Notes: generated by a model from the letters alone, not told the origin. Counted from the first letter of the stretch, positions 7,483 through 16,300 are shown. The stretch: DNA of 64,000 bases from Pseudomonas graminis (GCF_004364335.1 NZ_SOCR01000007.1:248001-312000); one strand, 5' to 3'. A program made the numbers and translations.

Positions 7483-9387
7483 TCATGCTGGTCTTTCTTC
7501 CAGGCCGCAGGCCCAAAGAATCGCCAGCCGGATGTACTCTGGCACCACGAAGTCAGTTTCCAAGACCTCTAGCGCGTCCGCAAACGACTGGGCATAGAGC
7601 CCTTTGCCGATCTCATCCGAATCGAGCCGATCAAGTAAGGCTCCCGCGTAATCGGCTCTTTCGGCAGATGTCATGGCGGCGAAATCCAGTTTCGCGTTCT
7701 TTTCCAGCCCCTTCACTACCGAACCGTCCGGCACTGGCCAGAGTCCAGCCGCAACCATCATCATCGTCCTGAGATTGTCGCCCTCCATCGCGATGTCGTA
7801 TTCGAATGTCTTGTACATGCCTGCGAACAGTCGACCGAACTGAGATCGGTTAATGGGGCCTTGCAGCGATAATGCTGGGTTGTTACCAACAGGATGCTCA
7901 TCAGCGTGGGGTAAAAAAGGTATTGCTTTGGTTCCGCCTTTCCCATCGTCAATAGACTTCAAAGACTTCGGTGGATCGTTGTCGGTTAGACCGGCGCACC
8001 TGACTGGCATATCAGCCCCCGGCTGCTCGCCATTGACGTCACAGAACAGCTGCATGAAGTGTTTGAAGTAAATACCTCCGAGGTTTATCACCGACACGCC
8101 ATAATCATCCAGGCAGTCTCTCCCTTTGCCGTAGGGCCGCAGGACAATCCGAGCCAGCTCCGGCACCACGATGGCTTCTGCGATGCCCTCGACCAAGATT
8201 GCGCCCTTGGAGAACAACAGATTTGACTTCGTGACATCCAGCCAGCGATCAACAAAGCGCCGGCTCTGGTCGGTAAGCCCCGTGTTCCTGAGAGGTACTG
8301 CTACGGGCTTGTCGTCATTGGAGATATGAATGATGTGATCGACCGACACAGCAGCAGAAATCACCGTTGAATGCGTGGTGATGATCACCTGTATCCCGCG
8401 TGCTTCGGCAACTGTCTTGAGGTGGCGAAGCAGCCGTAACTGGAGTTGGGGATGAAGGTGAGCCTCCGGCTCCTCAATCAGTAACAACCGCAGATAGGTT
8501 TCTTCACCTCGATCTTCCTCTGCTTCAAGGATGAGCTCTGCCAGGATCGATGCGATGTACAGAAGGTTGTTGTACCCCAGGCTATTTTCCTCCAACGACC
8601 GAAACTGGGTAGCGTCAGCCTGGGAGAGATTAGGGAAATACAAGAGCCGCAGGCCTTCCACGATTCGGGAGAAGCTGACCTCTGAAAACTGGATCATTGT
8701 GCCCTGGGAAAGGTGCATCCCCAGAGCGGCCTTTAGATTTTCACCGATTCTCTGATTGGCCAATTTGATAGCAAACTTGTCGCTTTCGGAGAGCTCACGG
8801 TTGAAGTCGCCCACGTATTGCTCCAGCGGGTGCAGCTCGCCGGCTTTTCTCGCGGTTTCAAGATCTTTGCGGCATAGGGCTTTCAACAGGCGAGCTAGGC
8901 GAGACTGGCGCCCCTCACGAAGTTTGGTCTCGGCGTCACGTAGCGGCGGTAGGTAAACGCAATGAATGTAGTCGAGCGTTTCCGTGTCTAAGGCCTTGGT
9001 GTATTCATGGCCACCGTATGTGTGGTGTCTGAACCGGCCGCGCGCCTCCTGATTAAGCGCGGTGAACGTCAGTTTTGCTTCGTCGTGATTTCCACACCAA
9101 TCTTCAAAGGCAATGACATCGTCTTTGTCCAAATCGGAAAACGTAGCTTGAATCCAGATCGATTCCGCGGGGACGGCTCCAACCCCAAAGCCTTTATAGA
9201 AATCGCGCTCACTGATGATCCGCTTACCCGACTCGGAGTCATTGAAAAGCTGGCGTATTGCGCTGATCACGCCGGTTTTGCCCGCTCCGTTTTCCCCAAC
9301 GAGAACGTTGAGACCGTCGTGGAATTCGATGGTAAACGGCTCGCCAAAACACTTGAAACCATCAACGTCTAAAGCACGCAGATACAT
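7483..9387 (-). CDS. gajA: OLD-family ATP-dependent endonuclease (GajA-like)
   Basis: N-terminal ABC-type ATPase: Walker A GENGAGKT (residues 33-40 of the longest frame), signature SLGYNN (271-276), Walker B LLLIEEPE (303-310) and H-loop TTH (339-341). A C-terminal TOPRIM nuclease follows: VEGIAE with Glu402 and the metal-binding pair D471/D473 in TDNDPP. ATPase followed by TOPRIM is the overcoming-lysogenization-defect (OLD) layout. With the UvrD-like gene directly downstream it matches class 2 OLD, i.e. Gabija GajA (characterised protein about 580 aa; here 634). GAGAAGGG lies 6 nt before the second ATG at 9387, chosen over the ATG at 9393. All key residues appear intact. Confidence 0.9.
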   Translation of the reverse strand: MYLRALDVDGFKCFGEPFTIEFHDGLNVLVGENGAGKTGVISAIRQLFNDSESGKRIISERDFYKGFGVGAVPAESIWIQATFSDLDKDDVIAFEDWCGNHDEAKLTFTALNQEARGRFRHHTYGGHEYTKALDTETLDYIHCVYLPPLRDAETKLREGRQSRLARLLKALCRKDLETARKAGELHPLEQYVGDFNRELSESDKFAIKLANQRIGENLKAALGMHLSQGTMIQFSEVSFSRIVEGLRLLYFPNLSQADATQFRSLEENSLGYNNLLYIASILAELILEAEEDRGEETYLRLLLIEEPEAHLHPQLQLRLLRHLKTVAEARGIQVIITTHSTVISAAVSVDHIIHISNDDKPVAVPLRNTGLTDQSRRFVDRWLDVTKSNLLFSKGAILVEGIAEAIVVPELARIVLRPYGKGRDCLDDYGVSVINLGGIYFKHFMQLFCDVNGEQPGADMPVRCAGLTDNDPPKSLKSIDDGKGGTKAIPFLPHADEHPVGNNPALSLQGPINRSQFGRLFAGMYKTFEYDIAMEGDNLRTMMMVAAGLWPVPDGSVVKGLEKNAKLDFAAMTSAERADYAGALLDRLDSDEIGKGLYAQSFADALEVLETDFVVPEYIRLAILWACGLEERPA

Positions 9388-9393
9388 GAGCAT

Positions 9394-9746
9394 CCCTTCT
9401 CGTTAGTTGTCTTCCTAGGGGCCTATGCCTCTGGTTGCCCCTCCGGTGCTTAGCACAATGGCTGCAGCTTAAAGTGCGCCCGGATAGTGGCGATACGATA
9501 CACCTTGTCTGGGTCAAGTCATATCGGCGAGCAGTTGCCAAAAATCTCGTGCCTAAAGCACCCTCGCCTTCGGCACGCCATCTTACGGCGTGGTGCCAGA
9601 CCCGTTTCGGGAGTCCAGGCATCTAAGCGCTGAGAGTTCTTGACTGGTAATGGTAATGAAGCGCGCATCGCCGCGTGAATGTCGATTAACATCAGCAAAA
9701 AATAGTAACTCGACTGTCCACAGTACACCGAGGCGCCCTGGTTTCA
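9394..9746. other. Intergenic region upstream of gajA, no gene seen
   Basis: About 350 bp between divergent genes without a credible frame. It contains scattered GC-rich inverted repeats (for example CGTGCC at 9548-9553 with GGCACG at 9572-9577). It should hold the promoter of the minus-strand nuclease/helicase pair and that of the plus-strand coiled-coil gene, but I see no convincing -35/-10 pair. Confidence 0.5.
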
Positions 9747-10358
9747 GTGGACATGGGTGAACGATCATTACAGAGTAAAATCATGAATAGAGCGGATGCC
9801 CCAATTGCTACGTATGAGAATTTTCTGCAGTTATCTGACCGTCTCACTACCGAGCTTGACAGATTCACAGACTTGATGCGCGCCAACAAATCCGTGCTTG
9901 ATCAGGTCGGCCAATACACAGAGCACGTTGACAGCACGAGCATTCAAATCAAGGCCCAGGTTCAAGAGGTGCTAAAGGCGTGGACTCAGGCCGATCAAAC
10001 AGCTGCGCAAGCGGCCCAACTCGCCTATAAATCGGCATTCGAGGGTGTGAGATCTTCGCTCCATACCGTTACACAGGAGCTAGCCCGATCCGTACGGGCC
10101 AACGATGAAGCAGCAGTCCGGATAAAAAAATCGCAGAAATTCATCTACTGGTCGGCTTTCGGATGCATGGCAGCCAGCTTCTTTGCAGTCTTCGCCGCAT
10201 CATACTTTGCGAGTAGCCGACCTTCCGCCATCGATGACCAGATCAGGCTCAATGCAGCCGGCTATGAGCGTATCTTCAACAATGCCAATACTGACGATCG
10301 ACGCAGGCTTAATGAGCTTTTGCAGGCTCCGAGAGTAAAAGCTGACAAAACCCGCTAG
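9747..10358 (+). CDS. Coiled-coil protein with one membrane helix
   Basis: 203 residues from GTG 9747; an alternative ATG at 9783 (MNRADAP) is equally possible. Residues 25-130 are predicted by eye to be long amphipathic helices rich in Gln, Ala and Glu (coiled coil). Residues 132-155 form a single membrane helix (WSAFGCMAASFFAVFAASYF), followed by a charged tail. The layout resembles membrane-anchored accessory proteins of mobile elements or effector anchors, but I cannot name a family. Its stop overlaps the end of the convergent 259-aa gene by four bases. Confidence 0.6.
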   Translation: MDMGERSLQSKIMNRADAPIATYENFLQLSDRLTTELDRFTDLMRANKSVLDQVGQYTEHVDSTSIQIKAQVQEVLKAWTQADQTAAQAAQLAYKSAFEGVRSSLHTVTQELARSVRANDEAAVRIKKSQKFIYWSAFGCMAASFFAVFAASYFASSRPSAIDDQIRLNAAGYERIFNNANTDDRRRLNELLQAPRVKADKTR

Positions 10359-11134
10359 TCCATGGTCGGGCCAGAAAAGGAGTGCTTCTGACTAGAAATC
10401 TCCATCTCATGCTCATGCTCATGGGACGGCTCTCTAGCCTTTGGTTGAAGCAGTAGTTGCAGACTGTCTAGGCCGTTGAAGCGCTTATAAGCGTGTCTGG
10501 CCGGTTCATCGCCGCTAGCGGGAACATAAATACAAACCATCCCTGAGATAGAGGACGCGCCAACCTTCGCGCCGTCAACCAACTGTCCTAGCTCATCCAG
10601 ATAGCGCTTAAAGCGGCTGTAGGTGCCGCCTATCAGCCGGCTATTGATGAAACCATCCAGGAAGGTGTTCGTGCTTATGTCGGGGGACTGATCCACTTGC
10701 AAGGTTGTTTTCATGAATGGAGCAACATGAAATGCATATTGGTTGAGCAGATCTATCTCTTCGTTAATCGGGAAAGGAAGCCCGGCCGGATGGTGTCTGC
10801 GGATCGTTCCCCAGCACACATAATGGAAATCTAAGCAACGCCGTAAAAAATCACCACGGAGGGCTAGTTGAGTGAAGAGAACTTTTCGCAGTGGTTTCCC
10901 CGCTTCCTTTCGGATGGCCAAAAAGCTCGCTTTGAACTCAATGAGTGCAAAGCGGGCATTGGCCGCCAAGAGATGGTCAGCAAAAAACTCATCCTGAGCC
11001 CCGAAACTGGAGTTTACCCATGCCGACGACGCTTCACTTGGATCAAGTGAGGGAAATCTCGACTCAAATGCCTTGGAGAAACGGAGAATGACATTTTGCT
11101 CGATGTCCCGCAGGGCTGGGTCAGCGCTAGTCAA
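10355..11134 (-). CDS. Hypothetical protein, possible PD-(D/E)XK nuclease fold
   Basis: 259 residues, soluble. Residues 48-68 contain the spacing D48...E66-x-K68 in a context of helix then beta strand (AQDEFFADHLL, then RFALIEFKAS), which resembles the D...ExK active site of PD-(D/E)XK nucleases. This is pattern-based inference. The C-terminus carries an alternating HEHEHE tract. It abuts the Gabija-type block and ends four bases inside the convergent membrane-protein gene. No family was recognised. It may be part of the island's defence content or cargo. Confidence 0.55.
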   Translation of the reverse strand: MTSADPALRDIEQNVILRFSKAFESRFPSLDPSEASSAWVNSSFGAQDEFFADHLLAANARFALIEFKASFLAIRKEAGKPLRKVLFTQLALRGDFLRRCLDFHYVCWGTIRRHHPAGLPFPINEEIDLLNQYAFHVAPFMKTTLQVDQSPDISTNTFLDGFINSRLIGGTYSRFKRYLDELGQLVDGAKVGASSISGMVCIYVPASGDEPARHAYKRFNGLDSLQLLLQPKAREPSHEHEHEMEISSQKHSFSGPTMD

Positions 11135-11809
11135 CTGGCTATCCTCAATCTAGTCTGACAAAAAGGGTGAGCAAGAGTACAGCATGCCCACTTCGTCTGG
11201 CATCTTGAAGCTTTCGGATTCGCAATGTCTGATATCGGCACCATATGGTTGCAGGCGTCTCCAGCCACATTCAGACAGGAGCTACCGAAATCGGACTGCG
11301 GCATCAATCACAGATCGCTCAGTAAGGGCTCTACCAGTTTATCGTTGAGGATGAGGTTGCGAGTTGACTCGCTTCACAGGGTTGCTCGAAACGCTCGAAT
11401 AAATTGGTGGACAATCACGAAATGGCTTGAAAATAATGGCTGGAAAATCACTATTTATTTTGTTTCTTCGGTGGAAAAGCCGTAGACGATTCCACTCGTT
11501 TTTCGTCAACCTTCGGTAGGGCTAGGAACTACTGGGGTTTCGGGCTTTCCAGTCATTTCGCGATTGGCGCACCACTAATCAATCGTGTCCATTAGACAAC
11601 CACATCGGTTGCCGCCGTCCTTCTGCGACGCCGATACGGTACCCCTAGCTTTATGATGGGCGATTTGCCGGGAGGGATTGATCGTCGCTTTCGGAGCAGA
11701 TGGGCGGACTGGACTGGGGCTGTGGAGAAATTACCTGCGCGGGATTTGAGTTCCCGCGCCATTCAATGGCTTAACACTCCCAGATTTGCCTACAGCCTCA
11801 GCTCACAAG
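11135..11809. other. Long non-coding stretch at the island edge
   Basis: About 675 bp without a supportable gene. It includes a distinctly AT-rich patch (about 11395-11470) and a GC-rich perfect hairpin at 11737-11759. The plus-strand frame 11225-11485 has no recognisable features and is not called. Confidence 0.5.
11737..11759. other. Perfect 8-bp GC-rich hairpin
   Basis: GCGCGGGA (11737-11744) pairs with TCCCGCGC (11752-11759) around a 7-nt loop. The 7-nt loop and GC stem superficially recall a tRNA T-arm, but the loop does not fit the TTCRANY consensus and no complete tRNA can be drawn. It could be a structure left at an element boundary or a terminator without a T tract. Confidence 0.4.
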
Positions 11810-12133
11810 TTAGTGGGTAAGACGACGTATCTCGTCTGCTGCATGCGAGCTGGAAGCAATATCGAGGACAGAATCAAAATACGAGTCCCCGTCCATCGCG
11901 GTCTGCCTATGGTTGTAACTATCGATCGCAATCTCGTGGGCGTTGGTCAAATGAGTCATAAGACGAGTCAAGGGTAAAGCGGTGATGTCGCTAAGAATAC
12001 GCTCGCGAAAATTGCTTGAGGCGAACCGCGCAGCCTCAAGGTGTTGGTCTACTATGGTCGCGCGCCATTGGCGAAGCCGTTCCAAGTGAGTGAGGCCGGC
12101 ATCCAATGTTTCTTTGAGCTCAAAATTGAGCAT
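11810..12133 (-). CDS. Small helical hypothetical protein, 107 aa
   Basis: Frame beginning MLNFELKETLDAGLTHLERL, strongly helical and charged, with no signal peptide or membrane segment. Composition and codon use look protein-like, but no family was recognised. It lies between the non-coding stretch and a small membrane protein gene of the same strand. Confidence 0.45.
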   Translation of the reverse strand: MLNFELKETLDAGLTHLERLRQWRATIVDQHLEAARFASSNFRERILSDITALPLTRLMTHLTNAHEIAIDSYNHRQTAMDGDSYFDSVLDIASSSHAADEIRRLTH

Positions 12134-12227
12134 CTACTGCCGCATCAGTGGATGGCCGGCTGCCTGGTCTGAGTAAGGCATGTTCCCTCTACGCGTAAAT
12201 AGCGCCGGGAATTTCAGCGGGTACTTA

Positions 12228-12425
12228 CAGATCCCGTTTGAGCGCCTCCTGCTTGCTAAAAGCTCGCAGGCAGAAGCTGACGATCAACACCACAAGGCAA
12301 TAAACGACACCCTTGGGCGCGTCCACAACGCCGTCCTCGAAAACAAATGTAGCGGCAATGAGTGCAAAAACCACTGTCCCACCCAACCAAGCTGAGCGGA
12401 AGAATTTTTTCTGCTGTTCATTCAT
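12228..12425 (-). CDS. Small inner-membrane hypothetical protein
   Basis: Beginning at ATG 12425 (MNEQQKKFFRSAW), the product is about 65 residues with two hydrophobic helices (LGGTVVFALIAATFVF and VVYCLVVLIVSFCL) and a short charged C-terminus. The frame is open to 12548, but that extension is low-complexity and lacks a ribosome site. AAAGGA lies about 13 nt before the chosen ATG, a little far. Function unknown. Confidence 0.45.
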
Positions 12426-12677
12426 GATCAGTTTTGAGTCCTTTAAATGAATACGGCACGAGCCATGCAAACCAGCCAAGCGGTTACGTGAAGATGAACT
12501 GAATGAGGTGCTCATTGCTTCCGGCAGACTCGAATTGCAAGCAAACAAACGGTGGGCGCTCGATATTCCTGCCCACGCATTCCGCCCCCTCGAAGCTGCT
12601 AACGGGCAGTCCCAGGGGGGCAGGCAGATCTAAACTTTAACGGGAACGCCCCTATCGGAACATCCCTTTCTCCTCAC

Positions 12678-12926
12678 TCAGCGGCGGAAGAGACGGTCCA
12701 GAATCAGCAACGCAATACCACCAATCGCAACTGCAGCGACTGGTTTCTCTTTAACAAACGCAGAGATGCTGTCCATGGCATCGCCATAGGCTTGGGTCAA
12801 TTGGCCAGAAGCCTGGCGACCGGTACCTTCCGCCTCCAGCTTCGAATCACCAAACAGCTTCCCTACCGCGCTCTGTGCTTTGCCGGCAACCTGCTCTACA
12901 ACGCCTTCTACCTGTTCGCTCTTCAT
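12678..12926 (-). CDS. CsbD-family stress protein with C-terminal membrane helix
   Basis: 82 residues. The N-terminal half (VEGVVEQVAGKAQSAVGKLFGD, with a later AEGTGRQASGQL) is the CsbD repeat of general-stress proteins. The C-terminal KEKPVAAVAIGGIALLILDRLF is a membrane anchor of the DUF883/ElaB type. The combination suggests a membrane-tethered stress protein. Function of the family is poorly defined. It is likely monocistronic. Confidence 0.82.
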   Translation of the reverse strand: MKSEQVEGVVEQVAGKAQSAVGKLFGDSKLEAEGTGRQASGQLTQAYGDAMDSISAFVKEKPVAAVAIGGIALLILDRLFRR

Positions 12927-13258
12927 GATTCACCAAACCTTCGTGTGTGAGTGACCCAGAACAATCCTGGGATTGGCGCAACGTGCGCAGAATTAGGGGA
13001 CGGGCGCAGGGATTAGTTCAGCGAGGATGAACCTCTGGACGTCTCCGCATGGCACCCACCACCCCTATCCTGCGCGTCACTGCAGGTGATCACGTCAATG
13101 CCAATGGCCGCCGAACGTATCGCGAGTCAGGCTTTGCACCATGACCGAGGCGCCGCCATCGAGAGGATGCTACCGACTGCTGATTTTGCAACCATTTAGA
13201 ACCACAGTGCGACGGAACAGTCTGTCCCTGTACACCTTTCCATCTTATAGGGAACTTC
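12927..13258. other. Intergenic region, no gene seen
   Basis: About 330 bp between the divergent CsbD-like and glutathione S-transferase genes. Presumably it contains both promoters. I see no strong repeat, operator or small gene. Confidence 0.5.
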
Positions 13259-13885
13259 ATGATCATCGTTCACCATCTCAATAACTCCCGTTCGCAGCGC
13301 ATCCTCTGGCTACTCGAAGAGCTCGCCCTGCCCTACGAGATCAAACATTACCAAAGAGACGCCAAGACCAACCTGGCGCCCCCTGAGCTGAAAGCCATAA
13401 ACCCGCTGGGCAAATCACCGGTGATTCAGGATGGTCCTCATGTGCTGATCGAGTCCGGGGCTATCGTCGATTATCTGATCCGCCGCCACGGCGATGGCCG
13501 CTTGCAACCTGACCCGGCCACCGCGACCTACGACGAATATGTGCAATGGCTGCATTTCGCAGAAGGATCGGCCATGTTGCCGCTGATGCTCAGCCTTTAT
13601 GTCGGCCGTCTTGGTGAAGCTGGCAAGCCGCTGCAGCCGCGGATCGAATCTGAACTGGCCAACTATCTAGGTTACCTGGAGACCGCTTTGAAACTTACTC
13701 CGTACTTGCTGGGTGAAGAAATCAGCGGCGCGGATATCCAGATGAGCTTCATTGGCGAGTTTGCAAAGTCCCAAGGCATGCTGCACCACTACCCTAGCCT
13801 CGCCGCGTGGATCGACCGGTTCCAGGCGCGGCCGGCCTATCTCAGGGCGATAGAAAAAGGCGGTGATTACAAGTTCGCGGGGTGA
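13259..13885 (+). CDS. Glutathione S-transferase family protein
   Basis: 208 residues, the usual GST length. The N-terminal thioredoxin-like domain (residues 1-80) has the catalytic-loop region NNSRSQRILWLLEEL, the cis-Pro strand LGKSPVIQDG and the glutathione-contacting VLIESGAIVDYLI. An all-helical C-terminal domain follows (PYLLGEEISGADIQMSF). It probably conjugates or reduces electrophiles in the cytosol. Substrate cannot be told from sequence. Convergent with the MvaT-like gene. Confidence 0.92.
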   Translation: MIIVHHLNNSRSQRILWLLEELALPYEIKHYQRDAKTNLAPPELKAINPLGKSPVIQDGPHVLIESGAIVDYLIRRHGDGRLQPDPATATYDEYVQWLHFAEGSAMLPLMLSLYVGRLGEAGKPLQPRIESELANYLGYLETALKLTPYLLGEEISGADIQMSFIGEFAKSQGMLHHYPSLAAWIDRFQARPAYLRAIEKGGDYKFAG

Positions 13886-13972
13886 ATACCAAACTCGCAG
13901 GCTGGGTAGATCCTGTCCTGGAAAGCGGCGCCAAGTGTTCCACAGCTCACGCCAGGGCGCAGTTGCAGCCAT

Positions 13973-13995
13973 AAAAAAGCCGTCTCACGACGGCT
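13973..13995 (-). terminator. Terminator of the MvaT-like gene
   Basis: On the minus strand AGCCGTC, a 4-nt loop and GACGGCT are followed by six T residues. The stem lies about 20 bp beyond the MvaT-like stop codon. This is a standard rho-independent terminator, and the GST gene on the other strand ends about 90 bp away. Confidence 0.85.
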
Positions 13996-14012
13996 GTTTC
14001 ATCTTCTACGGG

Positions 14013-14381
14013 TCATTTAACCAACCAATTCTCAACCTCATCGCCGAACTGACCTTTCCAGGCTTTCAGGAGCTTGTGATTGCCGCCCTTGGTTTCTACG
14101 ACCTCACCTGTCAGCGGGTTTTTATACACCTTCATCTCTCGGGCCTTACGTGTCTTTTTCTCGGCAATCACTGGAGCAGACTGCCGACCGCTGGTTCCCT
14201 GAGGATCAAGAATGCCGACTATCTCTTTCAAGCTGAAGCCGTACTCACCGAGCAGGCCACGCAGTTTGGTTTCAAATTCGATTTCTTTCTTCAAGCCGCT
14301 GTCATTTTTCAGGGTTTCAAGTTCGGCGAGCTGGGCGGCGAGTTGTTGCTCAAGTTTGCGGAATTCTGCGAGGCGGGACAT
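14013..14381 (-). CDS. MvaT-family H-NS-like xenogeneic silencer
   Basis: 122 residues: an N-terminal coiled-coil oligomerisation helix (RLAEFRKLEQQLAAQLAELE), then a linker and a C-terminal DNA-binding module (KVYKNPLTGEVVETKGGNHKLL) with the GGN loop at residues 99-101 that enters the minor groove of AT-rich DNA. This is the Pseudomonas MvaT/MvaU/MvaV family, which silences horizontally acquired genes. Genomes carry several paralogues, so the exact member is not assigned. Location near an acquired island is suggestive but may be coincidental. Confidence 0.93.
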   Translation of the reverse strand: MSRLAEFRKLEQQLAAQLAELETLKNDSGLKKEIEFETKLRGLLGEYGFSLKEIVGILDPQGTSGRQSAPVIAEKKTRKAREMKVYKNPLTGEVVETKGGNHKLLKAWKGQFGDEVENWLVK

Positions 14382-14519
14382 TTAAATCTCCAAGGTCGTT
14401 TTGATAGGACCGATGTTAGCCGAAGGCCGGTAATCAGTCATTCGCCTAGTTTGCCTAAACACTCCGCCGAACGGCTGGCGCGGTTCAATAACCCGATGCC
14501 GAGAACTCCAAGAGCTACG

Positions 14520-15620
14520 TTAGCGATTATAGGAAGGCGTATTCATCGGCATTGGCTGCGGATTGGCGATGACCCAGCACACGGCCAGTTCACAGAGGCG
14601 ATCGCTGTACTCGGCAGGGTCGGTACCGTTTTTTAGTGCAGCAGCGAGCGTGCGGGCTTCGGACAGCTCCAGGTCACTTAAGGGCACGGCACTGCCTAAA
14701 TGCTCCACAAGCGCTTTTAGCATTTTTTTGAAATCCGCGTCCCAGTTGGCCGAGCCATTGCCGTTGATCTCCATCGAGATACGGCCACTGACGCGGATCA
14801 CTTCACCTTGCACCGTTGTTGCTGCACCAGAGGATGGCACCAGCAGTTGCCACAATTGCTGATGCTGGGGATGCCAGTCAGCTGGTGTCACGACTATCGT
14901 AGCCTGACCGTCAGGGATGTTGCGCGCGGCAACTGGAGTTACATTGAAAAGGCGATAGAGAGTGGTAAGGGCTGCATCGGTTGCCCGCAGGTAATCAGGA
15001 TTGAAGCCGGCTCGGTGAAATTCGAATCCACGGCCGATACGCTCCACCTCCGACCGCATAGCGGCCTCGACTTGCGAACCTGCCTCCAACAAGATCTGAG
15101 CGATTTTCGCAGTGGCAGTAATGTCGGTGTTGGACGTGGTCAGCAGTGCGAGGTGCAACAGGCTGTATCCCTGGCGGCTTCTAGCCTCTTTATTGGCGCC
15201 TCGGCGGATCAGGGCAGCGATTGCGTCGGCCTTGTGACTCTTGATCGCCGCTTGCAGCGGTGTCTCGCTCTGATAATCCTGAGCCTCGATATCGGCCCCT
15301 AGATCCAGCAGCAGATCGACACCTCCTTTCCAGCTCGAACTACGATGGTGCAAGGCTGTTCGCTGATACTGGTCACGGGCATCAACGTCTGCGCCCTGCT
15401 CCACCAGCCAGCGAACCAGATCATCGGGACAATTATAAAAACCAAGCGCGGTGCTTTTGCTGTAGCCACCGGTGGCTTCGAGGTCGCACACATCGAACAC
15501 TGCGATCAACTCGGCAAACGGAGCGTGCTCCAGCAGTTGGTCGAAATCCTTCGGGAGTTTCTTTCTTTTACGCGTACTCATTAAGGCAGTCATCATCCTG
15601 ATAAAGAGGTTTTTCATCAT
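14520..15620 (-). CDS. Ankyrin-repeat protein
   Basis: 366 residues. Residues about 55-175 contain three to four ankyrin repeats (LVEQGADVDARDQYQRTALHH, LLLDLGADIEAQDYQSETPL, LIRRGANKEARSRQGYSLLHLA). The rest, including a proline-poor C-terminal domain of about 150 residues, is unrecognised. No signal peptide is obvious. Ankyrin repeats indicate protein-protein contact; partner unknown. A shorter start is possible within the basic N-terminus. Confidence 0.8.
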   Translation of the reverse strand: MMKNLFIRMMTALMSTRKRKKLPKDFDQLLEHAPFAELIAVFDVCDLEATGGYSKSTALGFYNCPDDLVRWLVEQGADVDARDQYQRTALHHRSSSWKGGVDLLLDLGADIEAQDYQSETPLQAAIKSHKADAIAALIRRGANKEARSRQGYSLLHLALLTTSNTDITATAKIAQILLEAGSQVEAAMRSEVERIGRGFEFHRAGFNPDYLRATDAALTTLYRLFNVTPVAARNIPDGQATIVVTPADWHPQHQQLWQLLVPSSGAATTVQGEVIRVSGRISMEINGNGSANWDADFKKMLKALVEHLGSAVPLSDLELSEARTLAAALKNGTDPAEYSDRLCELAVCWVIANPQPMPMNTPSYNR

Positions 15621-15758
15621 AGACTCACTAGGTTTTCGCTAAACCGCTGAGCGATGGCCTGAATTCCAACAATTAAGGTTGTGGGAGCCGTGGGTATCGA
15701 CGCAGCGCGCGCACCTGAATCAGGCTCCGCAAACCTGCTCATCTCAAGGATTTATCAC

Positions 15759-16217
15759 ATGTTCCAGACGGTATTGCTGTGTGATCACATGGACTATAGC
15801 GATACATTCGCATCGTGGCTGCATGAACAGTTCGCGTATGAGTTCGCTACTCAGGCGCTCCATGATTGGCAGCAAGAATTCAGAGATGGCCAGAATGACG
15901 GGAACTGGCGAACCATGATCGCTCTGGACAATGGTCAGCTCCTCGGAGGGGCCGCCCTGGCCAAACACGACTCGCCCGATTACTCAGAACTCGGGCCGTG
16001 GCTTGCGTGTGTCCTTGTTGCACCGTCGGCAAGGAAGCGCGGCTTGGCCGAACAACTCATTACAGAGGTCTGTTCTATCGCAAAAGAAATCGGACATCAG
16101 AAACTGTATTTGCACACACAGGACCGACGTGACTATTACGCAAAGCGAGGATGGGAGTATCTAGAGTCGTTTCGGGCTTGGGGCAAAGAGCATTCGCTAA
16201 TGCAGCACAGGCTTTAG
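15759..16217 (+). CDS. GNAT family N-acetyltransferase
   Basis: Start at ATG 15759 (MFQTVLLCDH), preceded by AAGGA at 15746-15750; the frame is open further upstream without a ribosome site. The 152-residue product shows the GNAT core: strand IALDNGQLLGGAALA, the acetyl-CoA pyrophosphate loop VAPSARKRGLAEQL (Q/RxxGxG/A-like) and the C-terminal YAKRGWEYLE. Substrate unknown. Confidence 0.85.
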   Translation: MFQTVLLCDHMDYSDTFASWLHEQFAYEFATQALHDWQQEFRDGQNDGNWRTMIALDNGQLLGGAALAKHDSPDYSELGPWLACVLVAPSARKRGLAEQLITEVCSIAKEIGHQKLYLHTQDRRDYYAKRGWEYLESFRAWGKEHSLMQHRL

Positions 16218-16300
16218 GCCTACCCTGCACCGCACAGATGACACCGCTCAGCTCGCAAGCTGTTGCTGCCCAACCCGCCCCATCCTTCCAGGGTTATGGT

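Noticed and set aside
11225..11485. 86-residue plus-strand frame in the non-coding stretch
   Set aside because: No ribosome site, no family resemblance and atypical composition; treated as chance.
11737..11759. Possible tRNA fragment
   Set aside because: The hairpin has a 7-base loop but not a T-loop consensus, and no acceptor, D or anticodon arm can be drawn around it.
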